Shown in pieces: positions 28,621 to 37,508 of a stretch of DNA of 61,519 nt (positions are counted from its first letter, which is position 1; each line of letters opens with the position of its first letter). Source of the stretch: Lachnospiraceae bacterium (lineage in GTDB: Bacteria > Bacillota > Clostridia > Lachnospirales > Lachnospiraceae); contig JAFWWB010000010.1 in assembly GCA_017518185.1 (NCBI GenBank), forward strand, positions 1-61,519, in the 5' to 3' direction. Under the pieces are notes generated by a model, which saw only the letters and a program-made list of their open reading frames with translations, made no database searches and was not told the origin of the DNA. The position numbers were made by a program, and so were the translations under genes.

Positions 28621-30639
28621 ATGACAGAAAAAAGAAAGAAGAGCGGGAGGACTAAGACCCCGCATTATGAGGGAAGCCTCATAACCAACAGAAAGGGCTT
28701 CGGCTTTGTGGAGTGTCCGGAGCTTGAAGAGGATGTGTTCATAGCCCACAGCAGGCTTAACGGCGCATTCCATAAGGATACGGTGCGTATCGAGCTTTTG
28801 AAGAACCCTTCGGGCAGGCGCATGGAGGGAAGGGTACTGAAGATAGTGGAACGGGGCATAAAGAGCCTGACGGGAAGCTTTCAGAGAGTAAAGAACTATG
28901 GCTTCGTGGTACCTGACAATACAAAGGTGGCGGACGATATCTTCATCCCCGGCGGTTATGAGAAGGGCGCGAAGGATGGAGACAAGGTGGTTGTTTCGAT
29001 CGAAAGCTACGGCGGGAACGGCCAGAAGCCGGAAGGCAGGATCACCGAGGTGCTGGGACGCCCGGATGAAAAAGGCGTGGACATACTGTCCGTGATACGG
29101 GGGCATGAGCTTCCGGAGGCCTTTCCCGAAGAGGTGAAGAAGGCTGCGGAGGCTGTACCCGCGAAGGTATATGCCAAGGATCTTAAGAACAGGAAGGATC
29201 TGCGCCGCGTGCGTATGGTCACCATCGACGGCGAGGATTCAAAGGATCTGGACGATGCGGTGTCCCTTAGCAAAAAAGGCAGCGACTATATACTGGGAGT
29301 CCATATCGCGGATGTGAGCCATTATGTGAAGGAGGACAGCGTCCTGGACAGGGAGGCTCTGGAGAGAGGCACCAGCGTATACCTTGCCGACAGGGTTATA
29401 CCCATGCTGCCTGAGCGGCTCTCCAACGGCATCTGCTCACTTAACGAAGGTGAGGAGAGGCTGGCCATGAGCTGCATCATGCGCATAGGCAAAAACGGGG
29501 CCGTAAAGGAATACGAGATCACGCCTTCGGTCATAAAGGTGAACAGACGCATGACCTATACCGCCGTGGCCGGCATACTTGACGGCGACGAGGGGCTTCG
29601 CATAAAATATAAAAAGCTCGTGCCCATGTTCGAGGAGATGGCGGAGCTGGCTGTGATACTTAAGAAGATGCGCAGCAGGCGTGGATCCATAGATTTTGAC
29701 CTGCCGGAGACGGAGATCATACTGGATGAGGACGGGCATGTGACGGATATCAGGGCCCATGAGAGAAACGTGGCCACATCCATGATAGAACAGTTCATGC
29801 TCTCCGCCAATGAGACCGTGGCAGGCTTCATTAACGAAAAGGAACTGCCCTTTGTATACCGCATACATGAGACGCCGGATGCGGACCGTATCGAGGATCT
29901 GCTGGAGCTTCTCCGGAGCTTCGGCTATAAGGTGAAGGGAAAGGCGGCGGACATAAAGCCGAAGGAGATACAGAAGCTCCTGGCAGGCTGCGTCGGAAAG
30001 CCTGAGGAGAAGCTGATCCATTCCCTGGCTCTTCGGAGCATGAAGCAGGCCAGGTACAGCACAAAATGTGTGGGACATTTTGGCCTGGCGGCCACGGAGT
30101 ACTGCCACTTCACCTCGCCCATAAGACGTTATCCGGATCTGCAGATACACCGTATCCTTAAGGAAGTGCTTTCGGATAAGCTTAAGAAAAAGCGCAGGGC
30201 CCACTACGAGGGCATACTGGAAAAGGTGGCAAAGCAGAGCTCCGACCGGGAACGCAGGGCCGTGGATGCCGAGCGGGACGTGGACAAGCTGAAGATGGCC
30301 GAGTATATGAAGGACCACTTTGACGAGGAGTTTGAGGGAGTCATAAGCGGCGTCACAGGCTGGGGGATGTACGTACAGCTGCCCAACACCGTGGAGGGCA
30401 TGGTGCCCATAGCAAAGATCCCGGGAGATGACTTCGTTTATTCCGAGAAGGATTATGCTCTGGTGGGACGCTTCAGCAAGAGGCGCTACCGCCTGGGAGA
30501 GAAGGCAACGGTCAGGGTAGAGAAGATAGACGATATGCTCCATACCATTGATTTCGAGCTGGTATGCGATAATGTAAGAACGGCGAAAAGGGGGAAGAAG
30601 GGTGAAAAAGGACGGAATAAAGCTCGTCGCAAACAATAA
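28621..30639 (+). CDS. rnr: Ribonuclease R
   Basis: A 672-residue 3'-5' exoribonuclease of the RNB family: cold-shock domains in the first ~190 residues, the RNB catalytic domain (TIDGEDSKDLDDAVSL, metal-binding Asps), then an S1 domain (FEGVISGVTGWGMYVQL) and a basic C-terminal tail. It degrades structured RNA and partners with SmpB in trans-translation. Its 3' end overlaps smpB by 38 bases. Confidence 0.95.
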   Translation: MTEKRKKSGRTKTPHYEGSLITNRKGFGFVECPELEEDVFIAHSRLNGAFHKDTVRIELLKNPSGRRMEGRVLKIVERGIKSLTGSFQRVKNYGFVVPDNTKVADDIFIPGGYEKGAKDGDKVVVSIESYGGNGQKPEGRITEVLGRPDEKGVDILSVIRGHELPEAFPEEVKKAAEAVPAKVYAKDLKNRKDLRRVRMVTIDGEDSKDLDDAVSLSKKGSDYILGVHIADVSHYVKEDSVLDREALERGTSVYLADRVIPMLPERLSNGICSLNEGEERLAMSCIMRIGKNGAVKEYEITPSVIKVNRRMTYTAVAGILDGDEGLRIKYKKLVPMFEEMAELAVILKKMRSRRGSIDFDLPETEIILDEDGHVTDIRAHERNVATSMIEQFMLSANETVAGFINEKELPFVYRIHETPDADRIEDLLELLRSFGYKVKGKAADIKPKEIQKLLAGCVGKPEEKLIHSLALRSMKQARYSTKCVGHFGLAATEYCHFTSPIRRYPDLQIHRILKEVLSDKLKKKRRAHYEGILEKVAKQSSDRERRAVDAERDVDKLKMAEYMKDHFDEEFEGVISGVTGWGMYVQLPNTVEGMVPIAKIPGDDFVYSEKDYALVGRFSKRRYRLGEKATVRVEKIDDMLHTIDFELVCDNVRTAKRGKKGEKGRNKARRKQ

Positions 30640-31066
30640 AAAGGCCTTTCATGACTACTTCATACTGGATAAATACGAGGCGGGACTGAGCCTTGTGGGC
30701 ACTGAGGTGAAGAGCCTCAGGGCCGGCAAGTGCAGCATAAAGGAGGCATATGTCCATATAGAGAACGGAGAGGCCTTTATCGTGGGCATGAACATAAGCC
30801 CTTACGAGCAGGGGAACATCTTTAACCGGGATCCCCTGCGCACCAGGAAGCTCCTGCTCCATAAGTCCGAGATCAACAAGCTCATCGGGGACACCTCCGA
30901 GAAGGGCTTTACCATCATGCCACTGCAGGTCTACTTCAAGGACGGAAAGGCCAAGCTGGAGATAGGTCTCGCCAAGGGCAAGAAGAACTACGACAAGAGG
31001 GAGGACATCGCCAAGAAGGACATGCGCCGGGAGCTGGAGCGGGAGTTCAAGGTGAAGAACTTGTGA
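30602..31066 (+). CDS. smpB: SsrA-binding protein SmpB
   Basis: A 154-residue SmpB, the tmRNA-binding protein of ribosome rescue, with NKKAFHDYFI, GTEVKSLRAGK and the C-terminal basic tail. It starts with GTG at 30602 inside rnr. I looked for ssrA downstream and did not find it in the window. Confidence 0.95.
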   Translation: MKKDGIKLVANNKKAFHDYFILDKYEAGLSLVGTEVKSLRAGKCSIKEAYVHIENGEAFIVGMNISPYEQGNIFNRDPLRTRKLLLHKSEINKLIGDTSEKGFTIMPLQVYFKDGKAKLEIGLAKGKKNYDKREDIAKKDMRRELEREFKVKNL

Positions 31067-31069
31067 TGC

Positions 31070-31101
31070 CAGGGGGGCTGACCCCTGTCCTCATTTTTTT
31101 C
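31070..31101 (+). terminator. Terminator after smpB
   Basis: CAGGGG (31070-31075) and CCCCTG (31082-31087) enclose GGCTGA; a seven-T run follows after TCCTCA. The stem is short and the T-run is offset, so efficiency may be moderate. Confidence 0.55.
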
Positions 31102-31157
31102 TTGCATCCCGGGGGGATTTGTTATAAAACCTGACTTTCGGGGTTAAGATGAAAAAG

Positions 31158-32924
31158 TAGTGCTAAGCCATAGGCTAAAACCTATGACTTAGCATTTTTT
31201 GAATGTCGCTGTTAGTAAGAAAATATGATGTTATGGGCAACATAGTTTTTGACGCAAGATTTTTTATAAATATACTGTTGCGTGCAAGATTCATGTATTT
31301 ACGATCGGAGATCTTTGCAACTCTAAAATCTCTGACAAAAGTGAAAATATCTTCTGAGCAGAATTCGTTTTTAAGTATTTTAAACTGAAGCAGCCTTGTA
31401 AGAAGAACTGCAAGGTAGCATATCAGAAAATGACCTGTTATGGTTTCTTCTTTCTGCAAATATACCGGACGTGCATCCAGTTCGGATTTCATTATCCTGA
31501 ATGATTCTTCAATACGCCAGAGATTATGATAAGCTTTGTATATTTCTTGATCGGACATCTTTAGTTCAGATGTTACCAGCAAGTTGTATCCTGCGAGCTT
31601 ACGTGCGTTTTCAATAGCTTCTTCATTCATCGTTACTTTGACTTTGCCTTCGGTCTCTTTGCCCTTTTTATCTGTGGAAATAAAATTTACAAACTTAGCG
31701 CATTCACCGTACTCTGATTTTTTGGCTTGTGATGCTTTAAGAGAATGCGCTTTGTCAACAAGCCTGTTGATTTCATAGAGCTGTTTTTTTGCAAGAGTCG
31801 GATTATAGGTCACGACTCTTTTTTCTGTGAGTTTTACTGTTCTCTTATGGCTGTTCTTGTCAACAAACTCATAGTCGAAATCATCAACACATTCCTTTAT
31901 CATGTACAGGACATCGCCAGTATTGTTTTTTACTGTTCTGTAATCGTTGGGGAGCAGAACCCAGACCTTTTCTGTCTCAGAAAGCATCTTTACCGACTTT
32001 GAGAAGATATATCCATCACCGTTCTTTAATGCATGCATTATGTTATTGCCACAGTTAAGACCTTTGTCTGCAACCTGTATTGTTCTTCCGGTAATGTTAT
32101 TGCGCAGCTTGAGTCCGTCAATGACATCGCGCATAACAGGCTTTTCACTTTCGTTCCCGGGATATAATTTCATGCCGATAGGGATCTGGTTAGCATCCAA
32201 CAGCAGCCCCAGACCGACGATAGGATCATGTCGTTTTTCTTTTGATGGACCTTTTTTCCTGAAGTCATCTTCACGATCTATTTCAAAATAAAAGTTAGTG
32301 CAGTCGAAGTAAGTATGAGATGTATCAAACTTGTACTTAAGGTTTATCTGGTGATTATATATCTCAATGACTTTCTCGTATTCCATTCCAAGATAAGCAA
32401 GACCGCTGTATATCTGATTGAGAGAAAAATCTGCAGTCTCAAAAAGTTTTGGGAGAACGTCATCATAAGTTTTGGATTTCGAGCATGGATGAACGATACG
32501 GGAGTATATGAGAGAGGACATCATGTCGTAAACATTAAAACGGAAATCCGTTGCTGTCTGCATGATATCTAGATACTTTTTAGTACGCAGGGAATCGTTT
32601 ACATTTTTGAATGGAAAGTATCCCAGGTATTTTTCCGGAGATTCATCAGAAATGGTTTTGTTCTTATCCGCAGCTTTTTTCGCATTAGCTTTTTGGTTGA
32701 GCTCATCAACTTCAACCTGAAAATGTGAGATAGGATCATCAATCCCACTATCCATCAATTCATGAACGTATCCGATGGGTTTGTAAGAACGATGAGCGCC
32801 GCCTTTTCGCTGTGGATCATAGTAGCTCTCATAGATCTGAAGATAAGTCCCTTTTTTGTTGTTGGTTTTCTTTAAGAAATAAGCCATAAAAATCACCCTT
32901 CTCTATTATAACACTGTAGCACTA
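31158..32924 (-). mobile_element. IS1634-type insertion sequence
   Basis: A single-gene transposon, AT-rich against the GC-rich host. TAGTGCTA at 31158-31165 and its complement TAGCACTA at 32917-32924 are the best terminal inverted repeats I can see. Just inside the left end a 14-bp imperfect stem (31161-31174 with 31181-31194) is flanked by T-runs on both strands and contains the transposase stop codon, a bidirectional terminator. No target duplication could be confirmed. A further TAGTGCTA at 33035-33042, in left-end orientation, may be a solo end of another copy. Confidence 0.7.
31175..32887 (-). CDS. IS1634 family DDE transposase
   Basis: A 570-residue transposase. DDE residues are visible as TYFDCTNFYFE (first D), IQVADKGLNCG (second D) and the YHNLWRIEESFRIMKSELDARPVY block (E). 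I chose the ATG at 32887, which has GAAGGG 8 bases upstream; the frame also opens at a GTG at 32896. The gene is intact, so the element could be mobile. It opposes its neighbours, and its stop lies within the left-end hairpin. Confidence 0.88.
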   Translation of the reverse strand: MAYFLKKTNNKKGTYLQIYESYYDPQRKGGAHRSYKPIGYVHELMDSGIDDPISHFQVEVDELNQKANAKKAADKNKTISDESPEKYLGYFPFKNVNDSLRTKKYLDIMQTATDFRFNVYDMMSSLIYSRIVHPCSKSKTYDDVLPKLFETADFSLNQIYSGLAYLGMEYEKVIEIYNHQINLKYKFDTSHTYFDCTNFYFEIDREDDFRKKGPSKEKRHDPIVGLGLLLDANQIPIGMKLYPGNESEKPVMRDVIDGLKLRNNITGRTIQVADKGLNCGNNIMHALKNGDGYIFSKSVKMLSETEKVWVLLPNDYRTVKNNTGDVLYMIKECVDDFDYEFVDKNSHKRTVKLTEKRVVTYNPTLAKKQLYEINRLVDKAHSLKASQAKKSEYGECAKFVNFISTDKKGKETEGKVKVTMNEEAIENARKLAGYNLLVTSELKMSDQEIYKAYHNLWRIEESFRIMKSELDARPVYLQKEETITGHFLICYLAVLLTRLLQFKILKNEFCSEDIFTFVRDFRVAKISDRKYMNLARNSIFIKNLASKTMLPITSYFLTNSDIQKMLSHRF

Positions 32925-32970
32925 TATATGCAAGTGAAAATAAATTTTTTTGTCAAGTTTCTCCGGAAAA

Positions 32971-32996
32971 CAAAAAAGCCAGCAAATAAGCTGACT
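32971..32996 (-). terminator. Terminator reading leftward
   Basis: On the - strand, AGTCAGC and GCTGGCT pair around TTATTT (one G-T pair), followed by TTTTTTG. It would stop leftward transcripts from entering the IS. Confidence 0.5.
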
Positions 32997-33027
32997 TGAG
33001 GTGATAATGATATGATCGAAGTCCTAA

Positions 33028-33138
33028 AGAATTATAGTGCTAAATCCTAAAGACGGGAGGGTAAAAGGCAATACCATGACCTACGAGACGGGCGAAGGAA
33101 ACGACCGCTCAAAGATGATCTTCAAAAGGCAGAAATAA
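33028..33138 (+). pseudogene. Possible 3' remnant of a disrupted gene
   Basis: An open frame without a credible start runs 36 codons to TAA at 33136, ending in TMTYETGEGNDRSKMIFKRQ plus one Lys. Its composition is like host coding DNA rather than the AT-rich flank. Left of the IS, a TTAAG-ATGAAAAAG string stops at the IS boundary. These could be the two ends of a gene lost on insertion, but they share no recognisable family. Confidence 0.25.
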
Positions 33139-33164
33139 GGGAATTGCCGGCATGTACAATATTC

Positions 33165-33193
33165 TTGACTAATCGGGTGCTTTTTGATATAGT
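33165..33193 (+). promoter_or_regulatory. Promoter for amino acid ABC transporter
   Basis: TTGACT at 33165-33170 and TATAGT at 33188-33193 with a 17-base spacer. The start near 33200 gives an ~86-nt leader containing a GC-rich hairpin. Confidence 0.7.
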
Positions 33194-33208
33194 AACTCAT
33201 TGTTGTTG

Positions 33209-33245
33209 CAAGGGGGCAGACAGATAGTTTCAGCCCCCTTGTTTT
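33209..33245 (+). promoter_or_regulatory. Attenuator-like hairpin in ABC transporter leader
   Basis: CAAGGGGGC (33209-33217) and GCCCCCTTG (33233-33241) form a perfect 9-bp stem with a 15-base loop, followed by TTTTGA. It lies between promoter and first gene, the position of an attenuator. The T-run is short and no antiterminator partner was found. Confidence 0.5.
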
Positions 33246-33285
33246 GATGAAAAGTTTATTGCATAAGAGAAAAGAGGGAAAAATT

Positions 33286-34158
33286 ATGAAAAAGAGGATC
33301 GCAGCAGTACTTTGTGCGGCAGGAATGGCCATGAGCCTTGCCGCATGCGGAGGAACAGCAGAGGCACCGGCCGCTCCCGTTGAGAACAACGGCGGAAGCG
33401 ACAAGGCCGACAGCGCAGAAGAGAGCAAATCTTCCATAGATATCTCAGGCGCAACGCTCTTGAGTGACGGCGTGCTCAGCGTCGGATGCGAGGTGGGTTA
33501 TCCTCCTTTCGAGGATTTCGCAGATGACGGCACCACCCCCATCGGCTATGACATCGACATCATCACCGCTGTTGCCGACAAGCTCGGCCTTGAGGTGAAC
33601 ATCATCAACACCGCATGGGACGGCATCTTCGCAGGCATAGGCGTAAACTATGACGTTACCTGCTCCGCCGTTACCATCACCCCCGAGCGTCAGGAGACCA
33701 TGCTCTTCTCCACGCCCTATATCAACAACTACCAGGCAGTTGTGCTCCTGGCTGACGATGACAGGACTGTTTCTTCTTTTAATGATCTGGACGGACTTTC
33801 CATCGCTCTTCAGAAGGAGACCACTTCCGATATACTCATGAGCGATTACAAGTCCACCGGCACCATCGATGTACAGATCGTGGCAAACGAGAAGGTCACC
33901 AGCTGCTTCACCCAGCTCCAGAACGGAGAGGTCGACGCAGTCGTGGTTGACAGCACCGTGGCAGACGGATACATCAACAGCTCCGATGCTTTCAAGATCG
34001 TTTACAGGGATGAGAGCGAACCCGAGCAGTTCGGTATAGCAATGGGCAAGGATAACACCGGTCTTCAGACTGCCATCAACCAGGCGCTGAAGGAGCTTGA
34101 GGAAGAAGGTTATATCCAGGACACCTATGATTACTGGTTCGGATCGGCAGCAGAATAA
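33286..34158 (+). CDS. Amino acid ABC transporter, substrate-binding lipoprotein
   Basis: A 290-residue family 3 solute-binding protein: signal peptide with lipobox LAAC, then two lobes with VGCEVGYPPFEDF, GYDIDIITAVADKLG and the C-terminal YDYWFG. It captures a polar amino acid outside the cell. The frame opens at 33244, but ATG 33286 with GAGGG upstream is the start, because the extra residues precede the signal peptide. The specific ligand cannot be read. A strong hairpin separates it from the permease gene. Confidence 0.92.
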   Translation: MKKRIAAVLCAAGMAMSLAACGGTAEAPAAPVENNGGSDKADSAEESKSSIDISGATLLSDGVLSVGCEVGYPPFEDFADDGTTPIGYDIDIITAVADKLGLEVNIINTAWDGIFAGIGVNYDVTCSAVTITPERQETMLFSTPYINNYQAVVLLADDDRTVSSFNDLDGLSIALQKETTSDILMSDYKSTGTIDVQIVANEKVTSCFTQLQNGEVDAVVVDSTVADGYINSSDAFKIVYRDESEPEQFGIAMGKDNTGLQTAINQALKELEEEGYIQDTYDYWFGSAAE

Positions 34159-34170
34159 AACAGCAAACAG

Positions 34171-34209
34171 CGTCAGGACTCCGGCTCCTGCGGAGCCGGG
34201 GGCCTGACG
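34171..34209 (+). promoter_or_regulatory. Intercistronic stabilising hairpin
   Basis: CGTCAGG/CCTGACG (34171-34177 with 34203-34209) encloses CCGGCTCC-TGC-GGAGCCGG (34181-34199), nearly one continuous stem. No T-run follows. Such hairpins after binding-protein genes usually protect upstream mRNA, giving more binding protein than permease. Confidence 0.6.
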
Positions 34210-34234
34210 TGAAGTACCGGAGAAAAAGACACAG

Positions 34235-35251
34235 ATGAAATCTGAAGGGATAAGGAAGTATCTGAAAGCGATCATAGTTGCAGGCGTGATAGTCCTTGTC
34301 TGCATCATACTGGGCATTTTAAAACCCGGCAGGGATGAGGTCCTCTCCAGGACCTCCCCCGAGATGCAGAAGATGATAGATGCGGACGCGAACAGCAGCC
34401 GCAAGCGTGTGACAGTGACCTACAATGACATGCTGGTCATCAGCTACGCCTCACTCTCGACCTCGGGAGCAAAGGTGATGAGCGAGCGCTACGTGGGTTT
34501 TCTCGGGAAGGTATATCCCGCGGATGAAGGTGCCATGAAGATCGTGGGACAGATGGTGAACTACACTTACCGTATGCTGGGGTGCGGAGAGAACCTCATG
34601 CACGGCGCAAAGCTTACCATACTGCTCACCACACTTACGGTCATTTTCGGTATCCTGCTGGGTACCATACTGGCTCTGGGAAAGATAAGCAAACATAAAG
34701 TGCTAAGACACCTGTCCGGCATGTATATCTTCTTCTTCAGGGGAACGCCCCTGCTGATACAGCTTTTCGTCGTATACTTTACCGTTCCCGGAATATGCGG
34801 GTTTGCATGGAGGGATCTTTTCCCCGCTTCCGATGCGGAGGCTGTTTACAAGGGAGCTTTTACGGCGGCCCTCATCGCTTTTGCGCTGAACTCCGGAGCG
34901 TACTGCGCCGAGATAGTGCGAAGCGCGATCCAGTCCATAGATAAGGGACAGTTTGAGGCTTCGAAGGCCCTGGGCATGAACTACGCCCAGACCATGACAA
35001 GGATAATCATACCCCAGTCCGTAAGGCGCATGATCCCCAATGTCAGCAACGAGTTCATTATGATACTGAAGGACGCGTCCCTTGTATTTGCCATATCACT
35101 TATGGACATCACGACCATATCGAAGAATATAATGACCTCGGAGGGCTCCTATCTGGTGTTCATACCGGCACTGGTGATCTACCTTGTGATCACGGCATTC
35201 TTCGGCATCATATTCAATAAGATCGAGAAGAAATTCTCCGTGTACGAGTAG
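34235..35251 (+). CDS. Amino acid ABC transporter permease
   Basis: A 338-residue HisM/ArtM-type permease. The family core starts around residue 110 with GAKLTILLTTLTVIFGILLGT and includes the EAA-like loop EASKALGMNYAQTMTRIIIPQ that docks the ATPase. An extra N-terminal helix (about 11-30) and ~75 residues of probably external sequence precede the core; typical members are ~220 residues. The extension could be a fused accessory domain or contact the binding protein. Confidence 0.88.
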   Translation: MKSEGIRKYLKAIIVAGVIVLVCIILGILKPGRDEVLSRTSPEMQKMIDADANSSRKRVTVTYNDMLVISYASLSTSGAKVMSERYVGFLGKVYPADEGAMKIVGQMVNYTYRMLGCGENLMHGAKLTILLTTLTVIFGILLGTILALGKISKHKVLRHLSGMYIFFFRGTPLLIQLFVVYFTVPGICGFAWRDLFPASDAEAVYKGAFTAALIAFALNSGAYCAEIVRSAIQSIDKGQFEASKALGMNYAQTMTRIIIPQSVRRMIPNVSNEFIMILKDASLVFAISLMDITTISKNIMTSEGSYLVFIPALVIYLVITAFFGIIFNKIEKKFSVYE

Positions 35252-35260
35252 GAGGCATCT

Positions 35261-36040
35261 GTGAGCGATAATTACGAATACATTCTCAGAACGGAACATG
35301 TGAGCAAGCACTTCGGTACGCTGGAAGTGCTCAAGGATATCAGCCTCTCCGTGAAGAAGGGCGAAGTGATCTGCATCATCGGCCCCAGCGGAGCCGGAAA
35401 ATCCACTTTCCTGAGGTCCCTGAACCAGCTGGAAAAGATCAGCAGCGGAAAGATCTTCATAAGGGACGAACTCTTCCTGCACAGGGAGAATGACCACACC
35501 GTGGACAAGCTCCCGAAGGAAAAGCAGCAGGAGCTTCTGCTGGAAATGGGCATGGTGTTCCAGCGCTTTAATCTCTTCCCCCACAAGACGGTGCTGCAGA
35601 ATGTCTGCGAGGCTCCGATCATCGTGAGGAAGGAAAAGAAGGAAGCCGTTGAGGAACGCGCGAAGGAACTGCTTGCCAGGGTGGGCCTTTCGGATAAGGC
35701 AAATGAGTATCCCAGCAGGCTCTCCGGCGGACAGCAGCAGCGTGTCGCCATAGCCAGGGCCCTTGCCATGAATCCCGAGATAATGCTCTTTGATGAACCT
35801 ACTTCCGCGCTTGATCCCGAGCTGGTGGGAGATGTGCTCACCGTTATGAAGGAGCTGGCGGAATCCGGCATGACCATGCTCTGCGTTACCCACGAGATGG
35901 GCTTCGCAAGGGAAGTGGCGGACCGCGTGCTTTTTATGGCTGACGGCATAATCGCCGAGGAAGGCACACCGGAAGAGATATTCACCAATCCGAAAGCGGA
36001 GAGGACAAAGAGCTTCCTGAACGCGGTTCTCGAAGCATAA
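35261..36040 (+). CDS. Amino acid ABC transporter ATP-binding protein
   Basis: A 259-residue GlnQ/ArtP-type ATPase: Walker [11 protein letters not shown]-loop [10 protein letters not shown], signature LSGGQQQR, Walker [13 protein letters not shown] and switch H in VTHEMGFA. It starts with GTG 9 bases after the permease, preceded by GGAGG. It powers the uptake system encoded by the two upstream genes. Confidence 0.95.
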   Translation: MSDNYEYILRTEHVSKHFGTLEVLKDISLSVKKGEVICIIGPSGAGKSTFLRSLNQLEKISSGKIFIRDELFLHRENDHTVDKLPKEKQQELLLEMGMVFQRFNLFPHKTVLQNVCEAPIIVRKEKKEAVEERAKELLARVGLSDKANEYPSRLSGGQQQRVAIARALAMNPEIMLFDEPTSALDPELVGDVLTVMKELAESGMTMLCVTHEMGFAREVADRVLFMADGIIAEEGTPEEIFTNPKAERTKSFLNAVLEA

Positions 36041-36051
36041 AGAGGTTTAAC

Positions 36052-36987
36052 ATGTCTAAGACCACTAAATACTCCCTCATGTTGCTGCTCACTGCGGCAA
36101 TATGGGGATTTGCTTTTGTCGCACAGTCTGCCGGCGGCGATGCTGTCGGCCCTTTCAGTTTTAACTCGATAAGGAACCTGATCGGCGCGGCGGTGCTGGT
36201 CCCGGTGATCGCACTGCTGGACCGTCTCGGCTACGGAAAAAAGCCTGAGGGCAAAAAGGAAAAGAAGAAACTCTGGATATACGGAAGCCTTATTGGCGCC
36301 GTCTTATTCCTGGCGACGAACCTTCAGCAGCTTGGCATAACCTACGGAAGGAGCGCGGGAAAGGCAGGTTTTATAACAGCCTGTTATCTTATCCTGGTTC
36401 CGGTCATCGGCCTTTTCCTCGGGAAAAAATGCGGAGCCCATGTATGGACTGCCGTGATCATGGCCATGGCGGGAGTATATATGCTCAGCGTGACGGAAAG
36501 CTCGGGCCTTGAATGGCCTGATATACTGCTGCTCTTAAGCGCCCTCTGCTTTGCCGTTCAGATAATACTCATAGACCGCTTTGTGACGGATGTGGACGGA
36601 GTGCGTATGGCGGCGATACAGTTCCTGGTATGCGGCATACTCACGGCTGTTCCCATGTTCATGTTTGAGTGCAGGGAAGGCTGGCTTGCGTCCTTTACGA
36701 AGCCGGAGGCCTGGGGTTCGATACTCTACGCCGGACTTTTATCCTGCGGCGTTGCCTATACGCTGCAGATAGTGGGGCAGAAGAACGTGCCTCCAACTCT
36801 GGCGTCCCTTCTGATGAGCTTTGAATCGGTATTCTGCGTTCTGGGCGGCTGGCTCCTTCTGGGAGAAAAGCTGAGCCTGCGGCAGATACTGGGATGCGTG
36901 GTGATGTTTGCGGCGATAATGCTTGCGCAGTTCGGGGAAATGATGAAGACCCGGAAGCACCCCGGTCTTGTTAAGGAAGCCGGATGA
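36052..36987 (+). CDS. EamA/DMT family transporter
   Basis: A 311-residue inner-membrane protein with ten predicted helices arranged as two EamA repeats (IWGFAFVAQSAG near residue 19; the second repeat begins near residue 160). Drug/metabolite exporters of this type often export amino acids or related metabolites; the substrate is not inferable. Its stop overlaps the HNH gene (ATGA). Confidence 0.85.
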   Translation: MSKTTKYSLMLLLTAAIWGFAFVAQSAGGDAVGPFSFNSIRNLIGAAVLVPVIALLDRLGYGKKPEGKKEKKKLWIYGSLIGAVLFLATNLQQLGITYGRSAGKAGFITACYLILVPVIGLFLGKKCGAHVWTAVIMAMAGVYMLSVTESSGLEWPDILLLLSALCFAVQIILIDRFVTDVDGVRMAAIQFLVCGILTAVPMFMFECREGWLASFTKPEAWGSILYAGLLSCGVAYTLQIVGQKNVPPTLASLLMSFESVFCVLGGWLLLGEKLSLRQILGCVVMFAAIMLAQFGEMMKTRKHPGLVKEAG

Positions 36988-37421
36988 CGGATATTTTATT
37001 TGCAGCGGCCGTATTTCTTGCCCTGGCGCTTCTGTTCGTCTTTCTTTTGTACAGAAGGCTCCTAAGAAGGCAGAGAAGGGAGATGGAGGCCGAAAGGGAG
37101 GTCTCTTACAGAAGACGGATCACGCCGAAGATGAAGCAGCGTATCCTCGAGAGGGACGGATATACCTGTCAGATCTGCGGCATTTCAAAGGATTTTATGG
37201 ACGAGCTCTGCCCCGGACTCGGGGATTACCTTCTTCTTGAGATCGATCATATAGAATCCGTGGCCAGCGGCGGCAGCGGAAAGGACGAGGATAACCTGCA
37301 GGTGCTCTGCTGGAGATGCAACCGCAAAAAAGGCGGTGAACTGACAAACGAAGAGGTCCTTGAGGAGATCGATTACGGCATAGATATGCTCTGGCCCGAA
37401 GACGAAGAAGATGACTATTGA
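36984..37421 (+). CDS. Membrane-anchored HNH endonuclease-like protein
   Basis: A 145-residue protein with one N-terminal membrane helix (about 4-23), a basic linker rich in R/K, then an HNH nuclease domain. That domain shows the CQIC pair, the IDHI core (D-H), DNLQVLC with its N, and CWRCN. The acidic C-terminus ends EDEEDDY. The metal-binding histidine and cysteines are intact, so it could cleave nucleic acid at the membrane face. HNH domains are usually soluble, so the anchor is unusual. It is coupled to the EamA gene. Confidence 0.75.
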   Translation: MTDILFAAAVFLALALLFVFLLYRRLLRRQRREMEAEREVSYRRRITPKMKQRILERDGYTCQICGISKDFMDELCPGLGDYLLLEIDHIESVASGGSGKDEDNLQVLCWRCNRKKGGELTNEEVLEEIDYGIDMLWPEDEEDDY

Positions 37422-37447
37422 AGGGCTGACCGGGAGAAGGCTTGCCC

Positions 37448-37476
37448 TTGAATTATGTATACAGTTGCGGTATAAT
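37448..37476 (+). promoter_or_regulatory. Promoter for ireB-ruvX operon
   Basis: TTGAAT at 37448-37453, 17 bases, then a perfect TATAAT at 37471-37476. Transcription should start about 25 bases before ireB. Confidence 0.75.
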
Positions 37477-37508
37477 GACCGCAGTATGCTTTTTTGTGAG
37501 GTACATAT

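Larger units (their letters stand above)
32925..33164. other. AT-rich flank without an intact gene
   Basis: This gene-free stretch right of the IS holds, in order, an AT-rich segment, a - strand terminator (32971-32996), a solo TAGTGCTA (33035-33042) and a short GC-richer open frame ending at 33138. I see no complete gene. It looks like insertion debris between smpB and the ABC transporter. Confidence 0.5.

Noticed and set aside
29437-30636. 399-codon - strand frame inside rnr
   Set aside because: Shadow of ribonuclease R, which has complete domain motifs on the + strand.
31067-31157. tmRNA (ssrA) gene after smpB
   Set aside because: The gap is under 100 bases and contains a terminator-like hairpin but no tmRNA ends or tag reading frame.
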